Shown: positions 51,601-58,705 of the stretch, piece after piece
Layout: each line of letters begins with the position of its first letter
Numbering within the stretch: position 1 is the stretch's first letter
Source of the DNA: DAOVRD01 sp964521715
GTDB taxonomy: Bacteria > Planctomycetota > Brocadiia > SM23-32
DNA: 64,000 bases
Reading direction: 5' to 3'
Assembly: GCA_964521715.1 (NCBI GenBank)
Contig: CAZFSS010000005.1
Span: 62,001 to 126,000 of the forward strand
Translations under genes and position numbers: made by a program
The notes under the pieces: generated by a model
What the model saw: only the letters and a program-made list of their open reading frames with translations
Databases searched by the model: none
What the model was told of the DNA's origin: nothing

Positions 51601-52281
51601 GGCGATCCAGGTCGGCTCGGCGCCTTCCGCCACGACGGTCTTGAGGCACCGCTCGCCGGAGTGGGGGCCCTCTTCGACCCAGAGCACCCCGTGCCGTTCG
51701 TCACCCGGGTCATGCTGCCAGCCGGTGGGGGCGTCGGCCGCGCCCTGCTCCACTCCGCCGTTGCGGACCGTCATCGAGGCCTCGAGGAAGTCCGGCACGG
51801 CCCACGCGTCCGGGTTGTCGAAGTAGACGTAGTAGGCGGCCGTTCCCCCTGCGGCGCACTCGATGGGGATGGCGAGTGTGCCGCCCGCCGGGATCGGGCC
51901 GCGCGCGACCTGTCGCCCGTCCGGCGCAATCACGTTGAAGAGCATCTCGACGCCGCCGGCGTCGCAAACGCGGACAGCCTCGGCTGCAGCGCCCGCCAGG
52001 TCCGCCTCGCCCGCACCGGAGCCGATCCGCAGCGCCACCGGCTCTCCCGTGGCCCCGCGGTCCATTTCGTTGCGCACGTCGACGCGCACCCTCTGCCGCC
52101 AGTAGCCCCCGTTGCCCAGGTAGAGCCCGCTGTGCCACTCGGCAGTCGGCGCCGCGGGAGTCGGGGCCACCTCGGGAGCCGGGGCCGCCCCGGCAACCGC
52201 GCACGTGAGCGCCAGGACGCCCACGACGCAGACGCGCCGGCGCCGCTGCTGCCAGTCAGTCAGGATCGCCTGAAGCCGCAT
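48667..52281 (-). CDS. Large secreted DUF4091 protein with duplicated carbohydrate-binding-like modules
   Basis: 1,204 residues with a signal-like N-terminus (VCVVGVLALTCAVAGAAPA). Two repeats of about 300 residues (about 50-325 and 365-655) each pair a beta-sandwich domain (YWRQRVRVDVRNEM; WDYRCPVTVMNP) with a CBM4/9-like sandwich (FEVRAWVRAEG-type strand, TGTAWFDDVTLE; YLYSAWVKCEDVRDGQ, TGTVWHDGVLMA). Residues about 690-1200 form a glycosidase-like region ending in DUF4091, with NGDGFLAYPGAPVG and SSVRLEQAREGMEDYEYLYL. DUF4091 proteins are presumed glycoside hydrolases. The ATG follows AGAGGAGGGAGC; a TTGACA-type promoter lies upstream. Confidence 0.8.
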   Translation of the reverse strand: MRLQAILTDWQQRRRRVCVVGVLALTCAVAGAAPAPEVAPTPAAPTAEWHSGLYLGNGGYWRQRVRVDVRNEMDRGATGEPVALRIGSGAGEADLAGAAAEAVRVCDAGGVEMLFNVIAPDGRQVARGPIPAGGTLAIPIECAAGGTAAYYVYFDNPDAWAVPDFLEASMTVRNGGVEQGAADAPTGWQHDPGDERHGVLWVEEGPHSGERCLKTVVAEGAEPTWIATRQSGIHVIGGAEYEVRAWVRAEGVKGYAGWYVHVGNSESPMLLNPMLNAGDGTYGWKEVSTTFTAPAEATTASLGTVLRGTGTAWFDDVTLECRSPSKLVAVAAKPERLGLRETGAGADWYDDDSREDVHWDYRCPVTVMNPSAESRERALVHVDLSAISSRLRGKVSEASLRVARGSEPVVCYRRDAALIFPAGLPARTVQTYYLYFSSDPRVKQAQSLDYAELLRHPGNVARNPDFELGDGLPDAWAGSAEGAGPAGSSMGLDSPGLFGRRCVRTRVPHGAEKAWIGWRQDVPVEPGRTYLYSAWVKCEDVRDGQVQIYAHYRNAAGELCETQKYASTGPEIGGTTDWTLMSGTFTVPPDAAVFQLHLTMLATGTVWHDGVLMAEALEGTPGPLESRADVPEGTLAVWPVNAIVKVFQDDVPPRGAPAARMSAARNEAEPIQLAVRSAGPLEGVRVEVEPPANARGERLTDLEVGVVGYVPIDHKTNYYQSQSPSWHRKYPTAPGACDGWPGMWPDPLLPRSDLDLRADSTQPVWVTVKVPKTAPPGDYTGRVRFVRGGRTLAEVPFTVRVWDFALPDENHMAALYDLRLGGRWSLPGKSDDQVRDQFWRFMAERRVCPDRIRPEPVLRYENGRVAADFTEYDRAAHYYFDELKLPVTYTPGVFYLFGWGHPPSARFGEEPYEGERPFAGADRSKLRPEFKRAYQACLRAYWDHMKEKGWADRCVLYISDEPWYRLPHIIEQMKALCDMIHEVDPDIPIYSSVWPHIPEWDGYLDVWGIGHYGVVPPEKMAELRAAGDRLWFTTDGHMCTDTPYCGVERLLPHYCFKYGVEAYEFWGISWLTYDPYEFGWHSYIRQSGQPGEFEWVRYPNGDGFLAYPGAPVGHDGPVSSVRLEQAREGMEDYEYLYLLRGLAERARAAGRDTANAEAALKRAAELVTIPNAGGRYSTQMLPEPDAVLEVREAVARAIEELAAG

Positions 52282-52335
52282 CGGATCAGCTCCCTCCTCT
52301 GGTGCGGGGTCGAGACTCGCTCGCCGCTCCGCGCT

Positions 52336-52364
52336 ACGTTAAGCGTCGCACTCGGCGATGTCAA
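52336..52364 (-). promoter_or_regulatory. Promoter candidate for the DUF4091 gene
   Basis: On the minus strand a perfect TTGACA (52359-52364), 17-base spacer and TAACGT (52336-52341, three of six). It lies 55 bases before the start at 52281 in the divergent region with the GH62-like gene. Confidence 0.4.
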
Positions 52365-52381
52365 CGGCGCCGCGACCCGGC

Positions 52382-52411
52382 TTGCCGGGGCGCCCGTCTG
52401 CGGGGTATGAT
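52382..52411 (+). promoter_or_regulatory. Promoter candidate for the GH62-like gene
   Basis: TTGCCG (52382-52387), 18-base spacer and TATGAT (52406-52411, five of six), 35 bases before ATG 52446, which itself follows GGCGGAGG. Confidence 0.4.
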
Positions 52412-52445
52412 GCCCAAGCTGTCACCCAGGCGGAGGTAGCGCGGC

Positions 52446-53468
52446 ATGTTGCGGTTGGCACCGATCCTGCTCGTACTCGCGGCGTGCGGCTGGGCGGCGC
52501 AAGGGGAGCGCGGGCGAATGGCCCAGGGAGTGCTGTCAGGCGGGTTCGAATGGGTGGTCGGGCCGCCTCTGGTATCGCCTGCCGATCGCCCGGAGGATCC
52601 GTGCGTCTCCATCAAGGACCCTTCGATCGTTCGCTACGGCGGACGGTGGCACCTGTTCTGCACGATCCGCAGCCGCAAGCGCTCGCATCAGATCGAGTAT
52701 CTGTCCTTCGAGGACTGGGACGGCGCGGGGTCGGCCGAGCGTCACGTGCTGACCTTCAACGACGGCTACTTCTGCGCCCCGCAGGTCTTCTACTTCGCCC
52801 CGCACGGGAAGTGGTACCTGATCCATCAGGTGGTGGACGAGTCGCGCAAGCCCGGCCTGCAGCCGGCGTACTCGACGAGCCCGGATATCGCCGATCCGAC
52901 CTCGTGGACCGAGTCCAGGCTCCTGTTCGCCGAGCAGCCGGACAATGTGGAAAGGTGGATAGACTTCTGGGTGATCTGCGACGAGGAGCGGGCTTACCTG
53001 TTCTTCACTTCGATGGACGGGCGCATGTGGCGCGCAGAAACCACCCTGGCGGACTTCCCGCACGGGTGGAGCCGGCCGCAGGTCGTCCTGCAGGCGGACA
53101 TCTTCGAAGCGGGCCACGTCTACCGCTTGCTGAGCGCGGACAGGTTCCTGGCCGTCATCGAGGCTCAGGCCGGCGCCCGCCGGTACTACAAAGCCTACGT
53201 GGCGGACCGGCTGGACGGCGAGTGGACGCCGCTGGCCGCGACGAAGGAGGACCCCTTCGCCGGCCCCGCCAACGTGTGCGACGCCGGGCCCCACTGGACG
53301 GATTCGATCAGCCACGGGGAGCTGATCCGGGCCGGCTGCGACCAGAACATGGAGGTGGACCCGCGCGACCTGCGGTTCCTCTTCCAGGGCGTGACCGACG
53401 GCGACATGCAGGGCAAGAGCTACGGGGAGATCCCCTGGCGGCTGGGACTTCTCACGCCGGCGCCCTGA
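52446..53468 (+). CDS. GH62-like alpha-L-arabinofuranosidase, secreted
   Basis: 340 residues with a lipoprotein-like or Sec signal (LRLAPILLVLAAC). The five-bladed propeller pattern of GH62 is clear: SIKDPSIVRYGGRWHLFCT (catalytic base Asp), YFCAPQVFYFAPHGKWYLIH, RWIDFWVICDEERAYLFFTS (Asp) and DIFEAGHVYRL (candidate acid Glu). GH62 enzymes remove arabinose side chains from xylan and arabinan. The usual 300-residue catalytic domain is complete and no carbohydrate-binding domain is attached. It is divergent from the DUF4091 gene, and both could belong to one plant-polysaccharide response. Confidence 0.85.
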   Translation: MLRLAPILLVLAACGWAAQGERGRMAQGVLSGGFEWVVGPPLVSPADRPEDPCVSIKDPSIVRYGGRWHLFCTIRSRKRSHQIEYLSFEDWDGAGSAERHVLTFNDGYFCAPQVFYFAPHGKWYLIHQVVDESRKPGLQPAYSTSPDIADPTSWTESRLLFAEQPDNVERWIDFWVICDEERAYLFFTSMDGRMWRAETTLADFPHGWSRPQVVLQADIFEAGHVYRLLSADRFLAVIEAQAGARRYYKAYVADRLDGEWTPLAATKEDPFAGPANVCDAGPHWTDSISHGELIRAGCDQNMEVDPRDLRFLFQGVTDGDMQGKSYGEIPWRLGLLTPAP

Positions 53469-53476
53469 GCCCGCAA

Positions 53477-54568
53477 TCACGGGGCGAACTTGCGGCCCTC
53501 GTCGAGCATGGCCATGTAGTTGTCGAAGGGGATGTAGTTGGCCAGGCTGTTGCCGGAGCCCAGGCAGTAGCCCCCGCCGGGCAGGTACTTCTCCAGGACG
53601 TGGCGCACGCGCCGGCGGACCTGGTCCTCATCGGCGCGGCAGAGGAAGTCGACATCGATGCCGCCGAGAAGCGCGATGCGGCCGCCGTACCTCTCGCAGG
53701 CTTCCTCGACGGGCTCGATCACGTCCTCGAACGAGTGCTTGGCGTCGATGCCCACGTCCTCGATCAGGTCCTCCATGATCTCTTTCAGGTTGCCGCAGGA
53801 GTGCAGCAGGTAGGGCCTGCCGGCCTCGTGGGAGATCTCGGCCATCAGCTTGTGCCCGGGCAGCACGAACTCGCGCATGTCGGCCGGGCTGATGAGCGTG
53901 CCCGTGCGGAAGCCCATGTCGTCGCTGCCCATGATCATCTCCACGCGGTCGAACTCCAGCAGGCGGCGGACCACGACGCGGTACATCTCCAGCAGCCGGT
54001 CGCTGATGGCCTTGACCAGGTCCCGCTGGTCGTACAGGGAGTAGCAGAGCGTCTCGTAGCCCATCAGCCAGGTGAGGTGCTCGGCGAAGTGGGCGAAGCC
54101 GCCGCTGCCGATAATGCACATGTCATCGGGCAGGTTCTCCGAGTACCACTCCAGGGAGCGCGCGGAGGCGGCCTCGGCGTCGGGCCAGGGGTAGGCCTCG
54201 AACTCGTCCCAGGTGGTGATGGGGCCGGCGTGCTCTTCCATGTAGCTTCGGCCGCCCTGGCGCGCCAGGACGGCCGTGTCCTGCGTGCAGATGTGCTTGA
54301 GCGGCATGTCCAGCCCGTCCAGCCCGCAGCGAATGTAGTCGTAGCCCAGGAACCGGTGCACGGCCACCTGGCGCCTGAACGGGAAGTCGGGGGCGTCGGG
54401 ATCCAGGCCCTCCAGGATGCCGAACCTGCGGCACGCTTCCTCCTGGACCTCCCAGTCCAGGAACAGCTCGACGTGGTGGACGCGGTCCGGCGTCCCCTCG
54501 CGCATGATGCAGCGGACCAGGCCCTGCCAATCGGGCTCGACGGGCACCAAGAATGGGGATTCCACCAT
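53477..54568 (-). CDS. Uroporphyrinogen-decarboxylase-like protein
   Basis: 363 residues. The start at ATG 54568 is set by GGAAGGAG nine bases upstream. Typical UroD-family features are the N-terminal HVELFLDWEVQEE, the barrel segment MIMGSDDMGFRTGTLISPAD, the His-containing core YLLHSCGNLKEIMEDLIEDV, and a C-terminal LGGIDVDFLCRADED. This wording is that of the MtaA/CmuA-like group frequent in planctomycetes rather than HemE. Its 3' end faces the GH62-like gene with an 8-base gap. Substrate unknown; a methyl transfer or decarboxylation in carbohydrate metabolism is possible. Confidence 0.8.
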   Translation of the reverse strand: MVESPFLVPVEPDWQGLVRCIMREGTPDRVHHVELFLDWEVQEEACRRFGILEGLDPDAPDFPFRRQVAVHRFLGYDYIRCGLDGLDMPLKHICTQDTAVLARQGGRSYMEEHAGPITTWDEFEAYPWPDAEAASARSLEWYSENLPDDMCIIGSGGFAHFAEHLTWLMGYETLCYSLYDQRDLVKAISDRLLEMYRVVVRRLLEFDRVEMIMGSDDMGFRTGTLISPADMREFVLPGHKLMAEISHEAGRPYLLHSCGNLKEIMEDLIEDVGIDAKHSFEDVIEPVEEACERYGGRIALLGGIDVDFLCRADEDQVRRRVRHVLEKYLPGGGYCLGSGNSLANYIPFDNYMAMLDEGRKFAP

Positions 54569-54644
54569 GGCGCGGATCTCCTTCCGGCGCATTCAGGCCA
54601 GAGCGGCGTTGCAGGCTGCGCGGCTCAGGCAGGGCTCCGGGCGG

Positions 54645-56321
54645 TCAGCGTTCCGCGGGCCTGGCGAAGGCGACGCCCTTGCGCTCCAGCAGGTCCCCCT
54701 GCACGGCGAACAGGCGCGCCCGCGCGATCGCGTAGTCCGTCTGTGCGCGCGCCTCCTCCGTCTCGGCGCGGCCCGTTGCCTCCTGAGCGGCCAGAACGTC
54801 CAGGCTGCCCGAGCGGCCCAGCGTGAAGCTCTTCTGCTCGGCTTCCAGCAGGCGCTCGGCGAGCTCCCTCGCCTTGCGCGTGGTCTCCAGTCGCCCCTCG
54901 GCCGCCCTCAGATCCGACAGGGCGTCGGCCAGCTCGCGCGTGATCTCTTCCAACAGGGCGTCCAGCCTCAGCTTCGCCTGTCGGTGCCGGAGCTCGGCGA
55001 CCCGATAGTCCGACCGCGCCGTGCGATTCGGTATGGGGTAGCTGAGGCGGAGTCCCAACAGCCAGCTGTCGTGCTCGCCCTTGTCCACCATGTCCCAGCT
55101 CCGGTCCATCTCGTCCTGCAGGCCGGCAAACGCGTACTCACCGAAAAGCTGCAGCGACGGCAACCTCTGGTTGCCGAAGTAGCGCTGTTGGAGCCCGGCG
55201 TTATCGAGCGCCAGCGTGGCCTGGGCGTAGTCGGGCCGCAGGTCCTTCGCGATCCGGACGGCTTCGGCCAGGTCCGTCTGGAAAGTCTCCGTCGTGGGCG
55301 CGTCCACCAGTCCGAAGTCCGCCTCGACCTGTTCCACGTCGACGATGCCCAGCGCCCTGAGCAGGCCGTGGAGGCTCCTGGCAACCTGGTTGCGGGCCCC
55401 GAGTATGGCCGTGGCGCGTTCGGCCGCGCGGGACTCGGCCCTCGCCACGTCGATCGGTGCGCTGATGCCCGCCCTCTCCTGGAGGCCGGCCACGCGGACC
55501 AGCTCCTGGGCGAGCTGGAGCTGCATCTCCCTGACCTTCAGGTCGGCAACGGCGAAGTAGAGGCTCCAGTACGCCTCCTCGACCTCGAACAGGCGCTGGA
55601 TGACGGTGCTCCTGAGCTCTTGCTCGGAGATCCGCCAGTTGTTCTGCGCAATCAGGATGTTCGTCCGGTTGACGTCGATCCCGAAGCTCTTCAGCAGGTC
55701 CTGGCTCACGGTCAGCTTGACCTGGGAGGCGTAGGACGGGTAAGCGAGCGGCTCCTCGGCCGGATCGATGTCCCGCTCGTAGTCGGTCGACGCGGAAAGC
55801 TCGACGTCCGTGCCCGTCGCGACGCGCTTCCTGAGGCCGGCGCTCACGGCGCCGTCGGCCGTGTCGGCCCAATCGACGAGGACGTCCTCGACGGGCGCGT
55901 TGGTCCTGCCGCGGCTGAGCTCCATGAAGGCCTCGGGATCGAACCCGCCGCGGGCGCCGTCGATCTGCACCTCGGAAGCGTCGGCCCCCCACCAGGCCAC
56001 GCGTATGTCCTTGTTGTTCTGCAGGGCCAGGCGGAAGCAATGCTGCAGGGTCAGCTCGCGGGGAAGCTGGAGCCGCTCGCCCGCTGCCGGTTCCCCGGCG
56101 GGCCTGCGCACGGAAAGGGGCAGCTCGGCAGGCGCGCCCTCCTGCGGGGCCGCCTCATCTGCGACGGCAGGCGCATCTGCGACGGCAGGCGCATCTGCGA
56201 CGGCAGACGCATCGTAAGCCACGGCCCCAGCGCCCCGCGCCCTGCCCGCGCACGACGCGCACAGGCAGCACGCAGCCACCGAGACCACCAGGCCCAAGAC
56301 CCTAAGCCGTCCCAATCTCAC
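54645..56321 (-). CDS. TolC-family outer-membrane efflux lipoprotein
   Basis: 558 residues. The GTG start at 56321 follows AAGGAGG seven bases away. The signal LVVSVAACCLCASCAG fits a lipoprotein. A low-complexity Ala/Asp/Pro linker (three 18-base repeats) precedes a TolC-type body with the two-fold repeat: ELTLQHCFRLALQNN starts the first and TDLAEAVRIAKDLRPDYAQA the second, with long coiled helices between. It forms the outer-membrane duct for the HlyD/ABC partners encoded just upstream. The gap to the hlyD-type gene is 234 bases, so an internal promoter is possible. Confidence 0.9.
   Translation of the reverse strand: MRLGRLRVLGLVVSVAACCLCASCAGRARGAGAVAYDASAVADAPAVADAPAVADEAAPQEGAPAELPLSVRRPAGEPAAGERLQLPRELTLQHCFRLALQNNKDIRVAWWGADASEVQIDGARGGFDPEAFMELSRGRTNAPVEDVLVDWADTADGAVSAGLRKRVATGTDVELSASTDYERDIDPAEEPLAYPSYASQVKLTVSQDLLKSFGIDVNRTNILIAQNNWRISEQELRSTVIQRLFEVEEAYWSLYFAVADLKVREMQLQLAQELVRVAGLQERAGISAPIDVARAESRAAERATAILGARNQVARSLHGLLRALGIVDVEQVEADFGLVDAPTTETFQTDLAEAVRIAKDLRPDYAQATLALDNAGLQQRYFGNQRLPSLQLFGEYAFAGLQDEMDRSWDMVDKGEHDSWLLGLRLSYPIPNRTARSDYRVAELRHRQAKLRLDALLEEITRELADALSDLRAAEGRLETTRKARELAERLLEAEQKSFTLGRSGSLDVLAAQEATGRAETEEARAQTDYAIARARLFAVQGDLLERKGVAFARPAER
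56156..56209. repeat. Three tandem 18-bp repeats inside the TolC-type gene
   Basis: Unit CATCTGCGACGGCAGGCG, three copies, the third with one mismatch. It keeps frame and encodes an Ala-Asp-Ala-Pro-Ala-Val-type linker after the lipoprotein signal. Copy number could vary without breaking the gene. Confidence 0.85.
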
Positions 56322-56555
56322 GCCCTGACCTCCTTCGCACACGGCCCACGAGGCGGCAACCGGCCGCGCCTGTCTTCCTCACAAGGCGTCTTCCCGGGCC
56401 CATTTCGGCCGGTTCTCCGACGGCGGCGCCGGCGTCAGCCGGCCCGACCGTCGTTGGCTTCCCGTCGCGGAAAGGCCACAAGATAGCGAAACGTTTCCCG
56501 ACCGTCAACCGCTGGCATCTGGGGCATGCTGCATAGCGGTCCTGCGCGGGCGGGC

Positions 56556-58019
56556 TCACCAGACGCGTATGACGACGCGGGCGGACATGCCGGGCAGCGG
56601 CCTATCCTCGGGTTCTTCGAGCAGCTCGAGCGTCACGCTGACCTGCCCCGGCAGGCCCCACTGAGCGGAGTCGTCGGCGGACCCCGTCCTGGAACTCGTG
56701 GCGGAGAAGGTTGCCCCCCCCACGGTCGCGACCTTCGCGTCGTAGTACTTCCCTCTGGCGGTGCCCACTCTGACCTTCGCCGCCTGCCCCACCTCCACGT
56801 GCCGGCTGTCCTTCTCGCGGATCAGGCCCCTTATCCAGCGGCCCTTGCTGTCGTCAGTCACCAGGACGATGCGCACTCCCGTTGGGCAGAACTCGCCTTC
56901 TTCGCGGTCGGTGCGCATCACGGTGCCGGCGGCGGGGCTCCTCACGATAGTGTGGCTGAGCTGGGTGGTGCGGGCCGCCACTTCGGCCTTGGAGGCCTCC
57001 AGTTCTGCTTGGGCCGCTACGAGGTTCTCCTGGGCGAGCTTGACGAGCCCCTCGCTTGTCGCCCGCGCCCGCTTGAGCCTGGCCTGGGCCTGCCGCAGTT
57101 CAGCCTTCCTGGTTTCCAGGTCCGCCTTCAGGCGTTCCAGATCTTCAGCTCCGGCTTTGGCCAGTTCGTGGGCGGCCTGCCGGGAGGCGAGGTTCTGCGC
57201 CTGGACTTCGATCTGCTCGGCGGTGGGACCCTCCTGCAGCATCTTGAGCTGCAATTCGGCCTCGCGCACGGCGTTCTTCTGCGTGGCCAGTTGGGTCTTC
57301 TTGACCTCGAGTATGTGCTGCGAGTCGATCCCCTCGACTACGAGTTGCTCGGACTGCTTGACCTCCAGTTCATTGAGGGCCTGAAGGGCCTTGGCCGAGG
57401 CCAACCTGGCCTCAGCGGCCTGTATCTCCTCGGCGCGCGGACCGTTCTTGGTCTGGTCCAGCCAGGCCTGGGCCTGTTTGGCGTCCGCCCCGGCGCGCGC
57501 GATCTCACCTGCCAACTGTGCCTGGCGGAGCTTCAGGGCAGCTTCCGCGCCGGCGACGGCCCAGGTCGCCACCTGGAGCTGGGCGTCGGCGAGCTCGACG
57601 TCGGCACTGACCTGGGCCCCGACGAGCTCCTTGTTGGCCTGCGCCTGTTGGTAGAGGCTCTCCTTCGCGGCGGCAGCGGCCTGCGCCGCCACCAGCGCCT
57701 CCTTGAACCGCGTGTCGTCCAGGCGCGCCAACTCCTGGCCCTCGGTCACCTTATCGCCGGTCCTGACGAGGAGCTGGAGCATCGGGGCGTCCACCTCGGG
57801 AGACACGTCGATGAACTTGGCCCAGACCGACGCCCGGGTGGTCCTGACGAACGCGACGGCGCGCCAGACGAAGTAGGTCGACACAACGACCGTGATGCAG
57901 ACAACGGCGATGCCGCCCCTGATCAACCTGCGCCGCCACGGGTGGGCCTCCTCGGGAGGCTCAGCTCCCCGGGATTGCCGCCGCATCTCATACGTCATTC
58001 CCAATGTATCATCGCCCAT
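56556..58019 (-). CDS. HlyD-family membrane fusion protein
   Basis: 487 residues from ATG 58019 (MGDDTLGM), where GAGGT lies seven bases upstream. A cytoplasmic tail, one membrane helix (GGIAVVCITVVVSTYFVWRA), a biotinyl/lipoyl half-motif (VDAPMLQLLVRTGDKVTEGQ), about 270 residues of Ala/Glu/Gln-rich coiled coil, the second half-motif (SHTIVRSPAAGTVMRTD) and a beta-barrel (VEVGQAAKVRVGTARGKYYD). This is the periplasmic adaptor bridging the ABC exporter and TolC. The coiled coil is long, as needed to span a wide periplasm. Confidence 0.92.
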   Translation of the reverse strand: MGDDTLGMTYEMRRQSRGAEPPEEAHPWRRRLIRGGIAVVCITVVVSTYFVWRAVAFVRTTRASVWAKFIDVSPEVDAPMLQLLVRTGDKVTEGQELARLDDTRFKEALVAAQAAAAAKESLYQQAQANKELVGAQVSADVELADAQLQVATWAVAGAEAALKLRQAQLAGEIARAGADAKQAQAWLDQTKNGPRAEEIQAAEARLASAKALQALNELEVKQSEQLVVEGIDSQHILEVKKTQLATQKNAVREAELQLKMLQEGPTAEQIEVQAQNLASRQAAHELAKAGAEDLERLKADLETRKAELRQAQARLKRARATSEGLVKLAQENLVAAQAELEASKAEVAARTTQLSHTIVRSPAAGTVMRTDREEGEFCPTGVRIVLVTDDSKGRWIRGLIREKDSRHVEVGQAAKVRVGTARGKYYDAKVATVGGATFSATSSRTGSADDSAQWGLPGQVSVTLELLEEPEDRPLPGMSARVVIRVW

Positions 58020-58147
58020 GCGTTTACCTCTTGCTTTCGGCCACGGCTGAAGCCCAATGGAAAAAAACAAAGGCGGGCAAGTCCTCGACTCGCACTTGCC
58101 GCCTATCTCCCATTATCCATCCTAAGCCAGGCCCGTGTCCAGGTCGC

Positions 58148-58696
58148 TCAGGTTTCGCCGGACACCAATGCCTGGCTGCGCTGGTCCAACTGAGACAGAT
58201 CCTCGACCTCGAAGCGGTTTCCGTCGGCGTCCGCTATCACGATGCGGCCGTCTCCCAGTCGGCGGATGCTGGTGCTGTCGGTTACTTCGAACGAGGCGTA
58301 ACCTCTGTCCGTCTCCACCTGCCAGTGCGAGACTCCCCACGTCTCGGTGATGCTGTCAACGCGGGTGATCTTCGCGACGTAATACATCCGGCCAAGGGCT
58401 TCATCAAGCGCCGAGCGGCTGTCCTTGTCCAGTCGGCGTGGATGAGCCAGAAGCGCCACCTCTTTGGCCTTATCGTCCAGGAAACTGATGTAGTCCGCTT
58501 TGCCCGAGAGGGGGAACGCGCGGCGGGCGCGAACGTCCGTGAACTGCGTTCCGTCGACGCTGATGCAGACCTTGCGGAAGGGATCTTCCCAAATGCGGAC
58601 GCGCTCGGGCTCGACGAGCCCGTACGAGACGCGTTGGCTGCCCTCGCCCTCGGCTTCCGGGCCCTTCTGTTCGTCCTGGACGGCCTTGTCCGACAT
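58148..58696 (-). CDS. DUF1854 domain protein, exporter partner
   Basis: 182 residues, no signal peptide. The core matches DUF1854: PERVRIWEDPFRKVCISVDG, then ISFLDDKAKEVALL, YYVAKITRVDSITETWGVSH and IVIADADGNRFEVEDLSQLD. The family is usually encoded beside an ABC exporter of the type found here; in some betaproteobacteria that pair has been linked to cyanophycin gene clusters, as I recall it. It starts nine bases after the ABC gene stop. Likely a cytoplasmic accessory that presents or processes the exported compound. Mechanism unknown. Confidence 0.82.
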   Translation of the reverse strand: MSDKAVQDEQKGPEAEGEGSQRVSYGLVEPERVRIWEDPFRKVCISVDGTQFTDVRARRAFPLSGKADYISFLDDKAKEVALLAHPRRLDKDSRSALDEALGRMYYVAKITRVDSITETWGVSHWQVETDRGYASFEVTDSTSIRRLGDGRIVIADADGNRFEVEDLSQLDQRSQALVSGET

Positions 58697-58705
58697 GGCG
58701 TCTCG

